Positions 7,464 through 15,600 are shown, counted from the stretch's first letter. The stretch is DNA of 27,876 nt from Sulfidibacterium sp964456625 (GCA_964456625.1 CAYWBO010000036.1:1-27876), one strand, 5' to 3'. A program made the numbers and translations. The notes: a model not told the origin generated them from the letters alone.

Positions 7464-8219
7464 ATGTTGTTAAATATCAAAGATTTACATGTAGCCATCG
7501 ATGGCAAGGAGATCATCAAAGGATTGAACCTGAGTATCAACAAAGGTGAAATACACGCCATCATGGGGCCGAACGGAACCGGAAAGAGTACGTTGGCAGC
7601 AGCCATCACCGGAAGGGAAGGTTACGAAATCACCAAAGGAGACATTCTTTTCAACGGGGAATCGATCCTGGACTGGACGCCGGACAAAAGGGCCAACCAG
7701 GGAATTTTTCTCAGCTTTCAGTACCCGATTGAAATTCCGGGTGTGAGTATGACCAATTTCATGAGGACCGCCATGAATGCAATGAGGGAATACAAAAATC
7801 TGCCTCCGTTGCAGGCCGGTGAATTCCTCAAGAAGATGGAAGAAAAGAAAAAGCTGGTGGATATCAACGCCAAGATGACAAATCGTTCGGTAAATGAAGG
7901 TTTTTCCGGCGGGGAGAAAAAGAAAAATGAAATTTTTCAGATGGCGATGCTGGAACCGCAGCTTGCCATTCTCGATGAAACCGATTCAGGATTGGACATC
8001 GATGCCTTGAAAGTGGTTGCCAACGGGGTGAACCAGCTGAAATCCAATGATAACGGATTTTTGGTCATTACCCACTATCAACGGCTTTTGGAATACATCA
8101 TCCCTGATTTTGTCCACGTGATGTATGAAGGACGTATTGTGAAATCGGGTGGTAAAGGGCTGGCCCTGGAACTGGAAGAAAAAGGCTATGAATGGCTTAA
8201 AGAACCTTATCAAGGGTAA
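7464..8219 (+). CDS. sufC: Fe-S cluster assembly ATPase SufC
   Basis: SufC is the ABC-type ATPase of the SufBC2D complex; ATP binding drives the conformational change that exposes the SufB-SufD assembly site. In this 251-residue protein Walker A is GPNGTGKST (about residues 36-44), the ABC signature is FSGGEKKKNEI, and Walker B is LAILDETDSGLD, where the aspartate-rich stretch replaces the usual ILDEPTSGLD of transporters, as is normal in SufC. The switch histidine sits in VITHYQRLL. There are no membrane segments, consistent with a soluble ATPase. An 84-base spacer separates it from sufB, the largest gap in the operon; it is purine-rich and shows no promoter that I can support. The sufD start follows 19 bases after the stop. 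Confidence 0.97.
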   Translation: MLLNIKDLHVAIDGKEIIKGLNLSINKGEIHAIMGPNGTGKSTLAAAITGREGYEITKGDILFNGESILDWTPDKRANQGIFLSFQYPIEIPGVSMTNFMRTAMNAMREYKNLPPLQAGEFLKKMEEKKKLVDINAKMTNRSVNEGFSGGEKKKNEIFQMAMLEPQLAILDETDSGLDIDALKVVANGVNQLKSNDNGFLVITHYQRLLEYIIPDFVHVMYEGRIVKSGGKGLALELEEKGYEWLKEPYQG

Positions 8220-8238
8220 AACCCGGAGGAGTTAAGTT

Positions 8239-9657
8239 ATGGAAAACACAAAAAAAACATATTATCCTTTGGAGAACGTTCTCATCAATCATTTTGCGGA
8301 GCATGTGGCTGAATGGGAAAAGAACGATCTGCCGGAGGTGACTTCGCAGCGGAAGGGAGCCATGGAATATTTCAAGAAAAAAGGCTTCCCAAATTTGAAA
8401 ATGGAAAAATGGCGCGGCACAGATATGGATGCCGTTTATCAGGAAGAACTGACGGTTTTTGATGAAGAGACGCCTTTTGATAAAAAAGTGGATGAGATTT
8501 TCGAATGCGAAGTGCACGGTTTCCACACGCGGATGATTTCTGTTCTTAACGGCAGTTATTACAGTAAGGAAGAGGCCAAACTTACAGTGAGTCCTGAAGG
8601 TGTTATCATCGGAAGCCTGGCCCGTGCTCAGAAAGCTTATCCTGAGCTTTTTGAAAAATATTACGGAAAACTTCCCAACCACATCGAAGACGGTTTTAAG
8701 GCCATCAATACAGCCATGGCCCGAGACGGTGCTTTTGTTTATATCCCTGACGGGGTGGAACTGAGCGGCGACACCTTGCAGCTGATCGATATTTTAAACA
8801 AGCCCAACCTGGTGGTGAACACCCGGAACCTGATCGTACTGGGAAAGAATGCCAAACTTTCTTTCCTGCATTGCGACGATTCGGTGAACCATCATGCCGG
8901 ACTCATCAATACCGTCAGTGAGATTTATGTGGGTGAAAATGCCCAACTTGAGCTTTATAAGTTGCAGAACATCAATGACGAGACGGCACTTGTAAATCAG
9001 GTGTTCATCGACCAGGCAGCCAACAGCCACGTAAAAATAAATGTGTTGACGCTGAACGGTGGCATGATCCGCAATGAAGTTTCCGATGCCCTGAACGGAG
9101 AAGAGGCTTCCTGTGATATCCGCGGACTTTACCTGGTTGACAAAGAACAGCATATAGATAACCATGTGACCGTGCTTCATAACGCACCGCGTTGCAACAG
9201 CAACCAGCTTTTTAAAGGGGTACTGGACAACAAGGCAACAGGGGTTTTCAATGGATTTACCTACGTGAAAAAAGATGCGCAGCAGACCAATGCATTTCAG
9301 AAGAACAGCAACATTTTGCTGAGCGACAGCGCCCGGATTGACGCCATGCCGCACCTGGAAATTTATGCCGATGACGTAAAATGCGGCCACGGAGCCTCCG
9401 TGGGTCAGCTGGACAACGAAGCGTTGTTTTATCTGATGCAACGAGGCATTCCATTTGAGGACGCTCGTATGCTGCTGATGTATGCCTTTGCCGATGATAT
9501 CCTGAAGGAAGTCACCATCGACGCCCTGAGAATCACCATCGAAGATATGGTAAAACGTAGGCTGCGCGGTGAACTTTCAATCTGCGATCGTTGTGTGTTG
9601 CACTGCAGCAACCCGGAACAACCCATTATTTTTGATATCGACCTGAGCAAAATATAA
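8239..9657 (+). CDS. sufD: Fe-S cluster assembly protein SufD with a cysteine-rich tail
   Basis: SufD is the SufB paralogue that pairs with it in the SufBC2D scaffold and is needed for iron acquisition. This copy has 472 residues; E. coli SufD has 423. The beta-helix region runs from about residue 195 to 400, and VKCGHGASVGQ contains His384, matching the cluster-related His360 of E. coli SufD. After the canonical end (MVKRRLRGEL, about 437-446) a short tail carries Cys449, Cys452 and Cys456 in the arrangement CxxCxxxC, then a hydrophobic/acidic end. Such a cysteine tail is not in E. coli SufD; it may bind metal or a partner, which is inference. A GGAGG-like sequence (cccggaggag) precedes the ATG, one of the better ribosome-binding sites in the window. 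sufS starts 4 bases after the stop. Confidence 0.95.
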   Translation: MENTKKTYYPLENVLINHFAEHVAEWEKNDLPEVTSQRKGAMEYFKKKGFPNLKMEKWRGTDMDAVYQEELTVFDEETPFDKKVDEIFECEVHGFHTRMISVLNGSYYSKEEAKLTVSPEGVIIGSLARAQKAYPELFEKYYGKLPNHIEDGFKAINTAMARDGAFVYIPDGVELSGDTLQLIDILNKPNLVVNTRNLIVLGKNAKLSFLHCDDSVNHHAGLINTVSEIYVGENAQLELYKLQNINDETALVNQVFIDQAANSHVKINVLTLNGGMIRNEVSDALNGEEASCDIRGLYLVDKEQHIDNHVTVLHNAPRCNSNQLFKGVLDNKATGVFNGFTYVKKDAQQTNAFQKNSNILLSDSARIDAMPHLEIYADDVKCGHGASVGQLDNEALFYLMQRGIPFEDARMLLMYAFADDILKEVTIDALRITIEDMVKRRLRGELSICDRCVLHCSNPEQPIIFDIDLSKI

Positions 9658-9661
9658 TGTC

Positions 9662-10879
9662 ATGAATTTTCCTGTTGATGAAATCCGTAAAGATTTTCCG
9701 GTGCTGGACCAGAAAGTAAACGGAAAGCCTCTTGTTTATTTCGATAATGCGGCCACTACCCAGAAACCGCTGGCTGTCATCAACAGGATATCGGATTATT
9801 ATCTGAAAGAAAACAGCAATGTGCATCGTGGGGTTCATCATCTGAGCCAGTTGGCCACGGAAGCGTATGAAAATGCCCGGGAATCGGTGCGGAAATTCAT
9901 CCATGCCGGAAGCAAACGCGAGATCATTTTCACTCGTGGAACCACGGAATCCATCAACATGACTGCCACCATCGTTGAATCAAGGATTGACGAAGGAGAT
10001 GAGATCCTGGTAACAGCCATGGAACATCATTCCAATTTTGTTCCCTGGCAGCAGTTGTGCCTCAGGAAGAAAGCCCATCTGAAAATTGTCCCCGTCAGTG
10101 CGCAAGGCGTAATGGATATGGATTTTCTGAAAAAGGCACTCAATCCCAAAGTGAAAATCCTGGCGGTGACGCATATTTCCAATGTGCTGGGAACCATCAA
10201 TCCTGTCAAAGAAGTCGTTAAACTCGCCCATGAAAAAGGGATTCCCGTTGTGGTTGACGGCGCACAGGGAATTGTGCATGCCAATGTGGATGTGCAGGAT
10301 CTCGATGCAGATTTTTATGCTTTTTCAGGCCACAAAATCTACGGACCCATGGGCATCGGCGTTTTGTATGGCCGCGAAAGCTGGCTGAACAGCTTGCCTC
10401 CTTACCAGTATGGCGGTGAAATGATTGAAAAAGTGAGTTTTGATGTCACGACATTCAATCATCTGCCGTACAAGTATGAGGCAGGAACGCCGAATGTGGC
10501 AGGGGCACTGGGGCTGGAAGCTGCTTTGCATTATATCGATAACCTGGGAATGAAGAACATCATTGAGCATGAAGATCGCCTGCTGAAATTGGCCACGGAA
10601 AAACTGTCACAAATCAACGGAATGAAATTTGTGGGAGAGGCTCCGGAGAAAACGGCTACAATTTCTTTTCTGGTGGAAGGCATTCACCCTTATGATCTGG
10701 GTACTTTACTCGACCAGATGGGCATAGCTGTCAGAACCGGCCATCATTGTGCCGACCCGTTGATGGATTTTTACGGAATCCCGGGAACGGTAAGGGCTTC
10801 CTTTGCACTTTATAATACGGAAGATGAAGTAAACAGGCTGGTGGAAGCGACCCGAAAGGCAGTAAACATGTTAAGATAA
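9662..10879 (+). CDS. sufS: Cysteine desulfurase SufS
   Basis: SufS is a PLP enzyme that removes sulfur from L-cysteine to give alanine and an enzyme-bound persulfide for cluster assembly. The 405-residue length matches class II desulfurases. Lys225 in FSGHKIYGP is the PLP lysine, with the conserved aspartate in VVVDGAQG (Asp199) ahead of it. Cys363 in RTGHHCADP is the persulfide-forming cysteine in the short, rigid loop that marks the SufS type as opposed to IscS. EHHSNFVPW (121-129) is the usual PLP-stacking region. Together with the downstream sufE, this forms the usual SufS-SufE sulfur-transfer pair. Spacing to its neighbours is 4 and 12 bases, so it is clearly co-transcribed. Confidence 0.97.
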   Translation: MNFPVDEIRKDFPVLDQKVNGKPLVYFDNAATTQKPLAVINRISDYYLKENSNVHRGVHHLSQLATEAYENARESVRKFIHAGSKREIIFTRGTTESINMTATIVESRIDEGDEILVTAMEHHSNFVPWQQLCLRKKAHLKIVPVSAQGVMDMDFLKKALNPKVKILAVTHISNVLGTINPVKEVVKLAHEKGIPVVVDGAQGIVHANVDVQDLDADFYAFSGHKIYGPMGIGVLYGRESWLNSLPPYQYGGEMIEKVSFDVTTFNHLPYKYEAGTPNVAGALGLEAALHYIDNLGMKNIIEHEDRLLKLATEKLSQINGMKFVGEAPEKTATISFLVEGIHPYDLGTLLDQMGIAVRTGHHCADPLMDFYGIPGTVRASFALYNTEDEVNRLVEATRKAVNMLR

Positions 10880-10891
10880 AAGAATAAAACC

Positions 10892-11317
10892 ATGACTATA
10901 GCCGAAAAGGAACAGGAAATTCTGGAAACTTTCTCCATGTTTGATGACTGGATGGACAAATATGCCTATCTCATTGAACTGGGTAAAGAGCTTCCGATCA
11001 TCGATCTTCAGTACAAAACCAACCAGTATCTGATCTCGGGATGTCAGAGCCGCGTGTGGCTGTATGCCGATTTGGTGGATGGCAAAGTGGTATTTTCTGC
11101 CGACAGCGATGCGGTGATTACAAAAGGAATTGTAAGCCTGCTGATCAAAGTGCTGTCAGGACACACTCCCGATGAAATTCTGAACACAGATCTGGGTTTC
11201 CTTGAAGCAATCGGGTTGAAAGAACATCTTTCGCCCACAAGAGCCAATGGACTCACCTCCATGATCAAACAAATTCAGTTATATGCCAAGGCATACCAGC
11301 TAAAAATGAAACAGTAA
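10892..11317 (+). CDS. sufE: Cysteine desulfuration protein SufE
   Basis: SufE accepts persulfide sulfur from SufS, stimulates its activity and hands the sulfur to SufB. This protein has 141 residues, the normal family length. Cys51 in LISGCQSRVW is the sulfur-accepting cysteine in its conserved loop, and the C-terminal half contains the family blocks TKGIVSLLIKVLSG and SPTRANGLTSM. It lies 12 bases after sufS and 11 bases before the DUF59 gene. The presence of SufE rather than the zinc-type SufU is consistent with the SufBCDSE organisation. Confidence 0.96.
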   Translation: MTIAEKEQEILETFSMFDDWMDKYAYLIELGKELPIIDLQYKTNQYLISGCQSRVWLYADLVDGKVVFSADSDAVITKGIVSLLIKVLSGHTPDEILNTDLGFLEAIGLKEHLSPTRANGLTSMIKQIQLYAKAYQLKMKQ

Positions 11318-11328
11318 AAAAGATTAAC

Positions 11329-11649
11329 ATGACGGCTGAAGAGAAAAAGATATTAGAAGAAAAGATTATCAATGTTTTAAAGAATGTTTTCGATCCGGAA
11401 ATTCCGGTCAATATATACGATCTGGGCCTGGTGTATGAACACAACGTCAGCGATGACGGAAAAGTGAAGATTGTCATGACGCTGACGGCCCCCAACTGTC
11501 CGGTAGCCGATTCACTTCCGCAACTGGTAAAAGAACAAATTGCCTTTTTGACGGGAGTGACCGATGTGGATGTGGAAATTGTCTTTGATCCGCCCTGGGA
11601 TATGGAGATGATTTCTGACGAGGGAAAATTAGAGCTTGGATTGCTGTAA
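11329..11649 (+). CDS. SUF-associated DUF59 (MIP18-family) Fe-S assembly factor
   Basis: This 106-residue protein is a single DUF59/MIP18 domain: VFDPEIPVNIYDLGLVYE near the N-terminus, MTLTAPNCPVADSLP with Cys57 in the centre, and VEIVFDPPWDMEMIS near the end. These blocks are typical of the SUF-associated DUF59 proteins (SufT-like or PaaD-like), which help mature or deliver Fe-S clusters to target proteins. Its place as the last gene of the suf operon, 11 bases after sufE, supports this role over the phenylacetate-degradation PaaD. No additional N-terminal domain is present. The exact step it performs is not established. Confidence 0.92.
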   Translation: MTAEEKKILEEKIINVLKNVFDPEIPVNIYDLGLVYEHNVSDDGKVKIVMTLTAPNCPVADSLPQLVKEQIAFLTGVTDVDVEIVFDPPWDMEMISDEGKLELGLL

Positions 11650-11741
11650 CCCCAGATTTATAAGGTTTGTTATGCGATTTTGCATAGTCAGTATCCTGCC
11701 CTTACAGTTCCTTTATAACAGTTAAAAATTTCCATTTTTTT

Positions 11742-11758
11742 TGACAAAATTTTTGTCA
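11742..11758. promoter_or_regulatory. Operator-like palindrome overlapping the leu -33 element
   Basis: TGACAAAA (11742-11749), a central T and TTTTGTCA (11751-11758) form a perfect 17-bp palindrome. It covers the TTTG that fits as the -33 element of the leu promoter, so a protein bound here would block polymerase. No regulator gene is adjacent. Confidence 0.5.
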
Positions 11759-11780
11759 TTTCAAAATAATGCTACATTTG
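11752..11780 (+). promoter_or_regulatory. Promoter of the leucine/isoleucine operon
   Basis: TTTG at 11752-11755 (-33 element) and TACATTTG at 11773-11780 (-7 element, TAnnTTTG) are separated by 17 bases, close to the Bacteroidota primary-sigma consensus. Initiation should fall near 11785, about 17 bases before the leader peptide ATG. This is the best promoter I can see in the window. Confidence 0.7.
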
Positions 11781-11801
11781 TCTGCATAAAGTAGTACAAC
11801 T

Positions 11802-11891
11802 ATGGACAGTTTATTTTACTACAGGCGGAGTCTTATTATTATTCACATTCTCATTCTTATTCATTTCCAAAAGGAGCGAGGACAAGGATAA
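11802..11891 (+). CDS. Leader peptide of the leu operon, rich in Leu and Ile
   Basis: A 29-codon reading frame begins with ATG at 11802 and stops with TAA at 11889-11891. Its product starts MDSLFYYRRS, continues LIIIHILILI (residues 11-20) and ends HFQKERGQG. In all it has six isoleucines, every one encoded by ATT, and four leucines; nine of residues 11-20 are Ile or Leu. That is the composition expected of an attenuation leader for branched-chain amino acids, not of a functional protein. The codons for Lys24-Glu25-Arg26-Gly27 overlap the antiterminator arm at 11873-11880. It lies between the leu promoter and leuA, 166 bases before the leuA start. The Bacteroidota usually lack strong Shine-Dalgarno sites, so their absence here does not count against translation. 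Confidence 0.8.
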   Translation: MDSLFYYRRSLIIIHILILIHFQKERGQG

Positions 11892-11944
11892 TATATATAC
11901 AGGCATATGTTTGACTTCTCGCTCCAAAGGCGGGATTTTTTTTT
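11873..11944 (+). terminator. Leu/Ile transcription attenuator with competing antiterminator and terminator stems
   Basis: GGAGCGAG (11873-11880) is the exact reverse complement of CTCGCTCC (11918-11925) and would form an antiterminator. The second arm also pairs with GGCGGG (11929-11934): CTCGCT (11918-11923) pairs with it through a 5-nt loop, CCAAA, including two G-U pairs, and the outer pair T11917-A11935 extends the stem. Nine Ts at 11936-11944 follow at once, so this second hairpin is a terminator. The two structures exclude each other. A ribosome stalled on the Ile/Leu codons leaves 11873-11880 free, so the antiterminator forms and leuA is transcribed. A ribosome that reaches the stop at 11889-11891 covers that arm, so the terminator forms. 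Confidence 0.8.
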
Positions 11945-12057
11945 GCCTGGATTTAAGATTTCACCGGACAATTACAGCGGACCGACACGGGTCATTAAAA
12001 ACGGTGATGAATATTTTGAAATTATGTTAAAGGTTAACTGTAATTAAAACGTGTAAA

Positions 12058-13551
12058 ATGAATGACAAGATTTTTGTTTTTGATACTACCCTTCGGGATG
12101 GCGAGCAAGTTCCGGGTTGTCAATTAAACACTGTGGAGAAGATTGAAGTGGCCAGGGCACTGGAAGCTTTGGGGGTGGATATCATCGAAGCAGGGTTCCC
12201 TATCTCCAGCCCTGGCGATTTCCAGTCGGTGGTCGAAATCTCAAAAGCAGTGACACAACCTGTCATCTGCGGATTAACACGTGCTGTTGAAAAAGACATT
12301 GATGTGGCTTTCGAGGCACTGCAACATGCCAAAAGAAAAAGAATCCACACCGGGATCGGCACCTCTCCTTATCATATAAAATTCAAACTGAATTCCACCC
12401 CTGACAAAATTATCGAAAGGGCTGTGGCAGCGGTGAAGTATGCCAAGAAATATGTGGAAGATGTGGAGTTCTATGCTGAAGATGCCGGACGGACGGACAA
12501 TGAATATCTGGCCCGTGTGGTGGAAGCTGTGATTGCAGCGGGAGCTACGGTAGTGAATATCCCGGATACAACCGGATATTGCCTTCCGACAGAATTCGGG
12601 CAGAAGATTCGTTTTCTGATGGAAAACGTTTCCAACGTCCATAAAGCGGTCATCTCAACACATTGCCACAACGACCTGGGCATGGCCACAGCTAACACGC
12701 TGGAAGGCGTGCTCAACGGTGCCCGTCAGGTCGAAGTGACCATGAACGGGATTGGCGAAAGGGCCGGAAATACTTCGTTGGAAGAAGTCGTGATGGCCAT
12801 CAAGAGTCACAACGACCTGCCCGTTTTCACCGAAGTGAACAGTAAACTTATTTCTAAGACCAGCCGTCTGGTATCCTCGCTGATGCGGATGCCCATTCAG
12901 CCCAATAAAGCCATTGTAGGGCGGAATGCTTTTGCCCACTCTTCCGGGATCCATCAGGACGGCGTGCTGAAGAACCGCGAGAATTATGAGATCATCGACC
13001 CCCATGACGTAGGGATCAAAGAGTCGAGTATTGAACTTACGGCACGAAGCGGCCGCGCAGCCCTGAAACACCGGTTGAGTAATCTGGGATACAAGCTCAC
13101 CAAAAAGGAACTGGATGAATTGTATGAACGTTTTCTGGATCTGGCCGACAAGAAAAAAGACATCAAAGATGATGATTTACAGGCCCTGGCAGGAAATGTG
13201 GGCCACAACGAAAAATCGATCAAACTGGAGCGCCTGCAGGTGTTAAGCGGCAAGACCGCTTTGCCTGTATCGACCGTTGCACTGCGTATTAACGGAGAGG
13301 TTCAGGTGGCTACCGCTTCCGGGAATGGTCCTATTGACGCCTCTTTTAATGCTGTCAGACTGATCATCAAACGTAAGGTGCATCTGGAAGAATTTCTGAT
13401 TCAGGCCATCACCCGCGGCAGCGATGATTTGGGCAAAGTGCACGTTCAGATTGAGAACCGCGGCAAGCTTTATTACGGCTTTTCTGCCAACACGGATATT
13501 ATCACGGGAGCGGTGGAGGCTTTTGTGGATGCAGTAACAAAAATCATTTAA
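12058..13551 (+). CDS. leuA: 2-isopropylmalate synthase LeuA
   Basis: LeuA condenses acetyl-CoA with 2-oxoisovalerate, the first committed step of leucine synthesis. In this 497-residue protein the DRE-TIM metallolyase barrel starts with FDTTLRDGEQVPG (8-20; Arg12, Asp13 and Glu15 are the catalytic/metal set). The metal-binding His202 and His204 lie in STHCHNDLGMA. NGIGERAGN and SSGIHQDGVLKN follow. The C-terminal region from about residue 380 (ALRINGEVQVATASGNGP and on) is the LeuA dimer domain that binds leucine for feedback inhibition. It is the first structural gene after the attenuator, and leuC follows 24 bases later. A second paralogue of the same superfamily lies four genes on; this one is assigned as the true LeuA because it has the HQDG substrate-region motif and first position. 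Confidence 0.93.
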   Translation: MNDKIFVFDTTLRDGEQVPGCQLNTVEKIEVARALEALGVDIIEAGFPISSPGDFQSVVEISKAVTQPVICGLTRAVEKDIDVAFEALQHAKRKRIHTGIGTSPYHIKFKLNSTPDKIIERAVAAVKYAKKYVEDVEFYAEDAGRTDNEYLARVVEAVIAAGATVVNIPDTTGYCLPTEFGQKIRFLMENVSNVHKAVISTHCHNDLGMATANTLEGVLNGARQVEVTMNGIGERAGNTSLEEVVMAIKSHNDLPVFTEVNSKLISKTSRLVSSLMRMPIQPNKAIVGRNAFAHSSGIHQDGVLKNRENYEIIDPHDVGIKESSIELTARSGRAALKHRLSNLGYKLTKKELDELYERFLDLADKKKDIKDDDLQALAGNVGHNEKSIKLERLQVLSGKTALPVSTVALRINGEVQVATASGNGPIDASFNAVRLIIKRKVHLEEFLIQAITRGSDDLGKVHVQIENRGKLYYGFSANTDIITGAVEAFVDAVTKII

Positions 13552-13575
13552 GTTTCATTTAAAAAAAGCAGAGTT

Positions 13576-14976
13576 TTGGAAGCAAAAACACTTTTCGACA
13601 AAATATGGGATGGCCATGTGGTGGATTCCGTAGAAAATGGTCCAGATATTTTATACATCGATCAACATTATATTCATGAGGTTACAAGTCCTCAGGCTTT
13701 TACCGGACTTGAAAACCGGGGCGTTCCGTTGTTTCGCCCGGATAAAACACTGGCAACCGCCGATCATAACATCCCGACACTTAATCAGCATCTGCCCATT
13801 CGCGAAGAGCTTTCGCGTGTGCAGGTGGCAACATTAAAAGACAATTGCGAAAAACACGGCGTAAAGCTTTACGGACTGACCCACCCTTACAATGGGATCG
13901 TGCATGTGATCGGTGCTGAACTCGGCATCACACAACCGGGCATGACCCTGGTTTGTGGCGACAGCCATACATCTACGCACGGCGCTTTCGGTGCCATTGC
14001 TTTTGGCATCGGAACCAGCGAGGTGGAGATGGTTTTTGCCAGCCAGTGTGTTCTGCAGCCCAAGCCGAAAAAGATGCGCATCAGTATCAATGGCAAACTC
14101 AACAAGGGCGTGATCGCAAAAGATATCATCCTGTATATCATCTCGAAGATCTCCGCCAGTGGTGCCACAGGCTATTTTGTGGAATATGCGGGTGATACCA
14201 TTACTTCGCTGAGCATGGAAGCACGGATGACCATCTGCAACATGAGTATCGAGATGGGTGCCCGCGGTGGGATGATCGCACCGGATGAAGTGACCTTCGA
14301 ATATATCAAGGGACGCGAATTTGCACCCCAGGGAGAAGCGTGGGATCAGGCTGTCAAAGACTGGAAAAAACTAAAAACGGATGAAGGCGCTGTTTTTGAC
14401 AAGGAACTCAATCTGAAAGCCGAAGATATTCATCCCATGATCACTTACGGAACCAATCCCGGAATGGGAATTTCCGTTGATGATTCTATTCCCGGACTGG
14501 ATTCCTTGCCGGCTGTCGAGCAGGAATCATTTAAAAAGTCCCTGACTTATATGGGATTTGAACCAGGATCGAAGCTGTTAGGTCACCAAGTGGATTATGT
14601 TTTCCTGGGAAGCTGCACCAACGGCCGTATTGAAGATTTCAGGGTGTTTGCCTCTTTGGTAAAAGGCAAAAAGAAAGCCGATCATGTCACGGCCTGGCTT
14701 GTCCCGGGTTCGTGGCAGGTCGAAAAACAAGCCCGGGAGGAAGGTCTGGATCTGATCCTGAAAGAAGCAGGATTCGAGCTGCGTCAGCCGGGATGTTCGG
14801 CCTGTCTGGCCATGAACGAAGATAAAATCCCCGCCGGGAAATATGCTGTTTCTACTTCCAACCGGAATTTCGAAGGGCGCCAGGGACCAGGTGCACGGAC
14901 TTTGCTGGCCAGCCCGCTGACAGCCGCTGCTGCTGCCATCACCGGAAAAATTACTAATCCGGCAGACTTAATGTAA
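13576..14976 (+). CDS. leuC: 3-isopropylmalate dehydratase large subunit LeuC, TTG start
   Basis: LeuC with LeuD isomerises 2-isopropylmalate to 3-isopropylmalate, and the same pair can act on citramalate. It is an aconitase-family enzyme; Cys347 (GSCTNGR) and Cys407 and Cys410 (PGCSACLAMN) hold its [4Fe-4S] cluster. The 466-residue length matches the bacterial form. The start is TTG at 13576: the frame upstream reaches a stop overlapping the leuA stop without any ATG or GTG, and the conserved sequence KTLFDKIWDGHVV begins four residues in, so no other start is reasonable. The weak start may lower its translation relative to neighbours. leuD begins 24 bases after its stop. Its need for a cluster links it functionally to the SUF operon just upstream. 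Confidence 0.95.
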   Translation: MEAKTLFDKIWDGHVVDSVENGPDILYIDQHYIHEVTSPQAFTGLENRGVPLFRPDKTLATADHNIPTLNQHLPIREELSRVQVATLKDNCEKHGVKLYGLTHPYNGIVHVIGAELGITQPGMTLVCGDSHTSTHGAFGAIAFGIGTSEVEMVFASQCVLQPKPKKMRISINGKLNKGVIAKDIILYIISKISASGATGYFVEYAGDTITSLSMEARMTICNMSIEMGARGGMIAPDEVTFEYIKGREFAPQGEAWDQAVKDWKKLKTDEGAVFDKELNLKAEDIHPMITYGTNPGMGISVDDSIPGLDSLPAVEQESFKKSLTYMGFEPGSKLLGHQVDYVFLGSCTNGRIEDFRVFASLVKGKKKADHVTAWLVPGSWQVEKQAREEGLDLILKEAGFELRQPGCSACLAMNEDKIPAGKYAVSTSNRNFEGRQGPGARTLLASPLTAAAAAITGKITNPADLM

Positions 14977-15000
14977 TCGATGAACTAAAAAATCACAGAA

Positions 15001-15600
15001 ATGTCAATAGAGAAATTTAATATATTGGAATCAAGTTGTGTTCCGTTACCAGTAGAAAATGTTGATACCGACCAGATTATTCCGGCCCGGTTTTTAAAAG
15101 CGACCTCCCGTGATGGCTTTGGAGAAAATCTGTTCCGCGACTGGCGTTACGATAAAGACAACAATCCCAAGCCGGATTTTGTGTTAAATAATGCCCAATA
15201 TTCAGGAAAGATCCTGGTGGCGGGAAAGAACTTTGGAAGCGGTTCCAGCCGCGAACACGCAGCCTGGGCCATATTCGATTATGGATTCCGGGCTGTCGTT
15301 TCCAGCTTTTTTGCCGATATTTTCAAAAATAATGCCCTTAACAACGGCTTGCTTCCGGTTCAGGTAACAGAAGATTTTCTGGCCAAGGTATTTGAAGCTG
15401 TCAAAAAGGATGCTGCTGCCAAGCTGAAAGTTGATTTGAAAAAACAGGAAGTTACTCTCCTTTCTACAGGCGAGACTTGTGGTTTTGAGATCAACGGCTA
15501 CAAAAAGGCCTGCCTGCTCAACGGCTATGACGATATAGATTTTCTTCTCAGCAAGAAGGATAAAATCCTGGCATTTGAACTAACACAAAACGGAAGCTGA
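15001..15600 (+). CDS. leuD: 3-isopropylmalate dehydratase small subunit LeuD
   Basis: LeuD is the swivelling small subunit of isopropylmalate isomerase and works with LeuC. The 199-residue length is that of the bacterial long form. VDTDQIIPARFLK near residue 21 and the active-site loop NFGSGSSREHAAWA near 76 are diagnostic, followed by SSFFADIFKNNALNNGLLP. The stop codon TGA at 15598-15600 shares its A with the ATG of the next gene, so the two are translationally coupled. Confidence 0.96.
   Translation: MSIEKFNILESSCVPLPVENVDTDQIIPARFLKATSRDGFGENLFRDWRYDKDNNPKPDFVLNNAQYSGKILVAGKNFGSGSSREHAAWAIFDYGFRAVVSSFFADIFKNNALNNGLLPVQVTEDFLAKVFEAVKKDAAAKLKVDLKKQEVTLLSTGETCGFEINGYKKACLLNGYDDIDFLLSKKDKILAFELTQNGS

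Noticed and set aside
11827..11918. Alternative pairing of GGAGTC (11827-11832) with GACTTC (11913-11918) as the main leader stem
   Set aside because: Only six pairs including a wobble, weaker than the exact 8-bp antiterminator, and not followed by a T-run. It may be a minor third structure at most.
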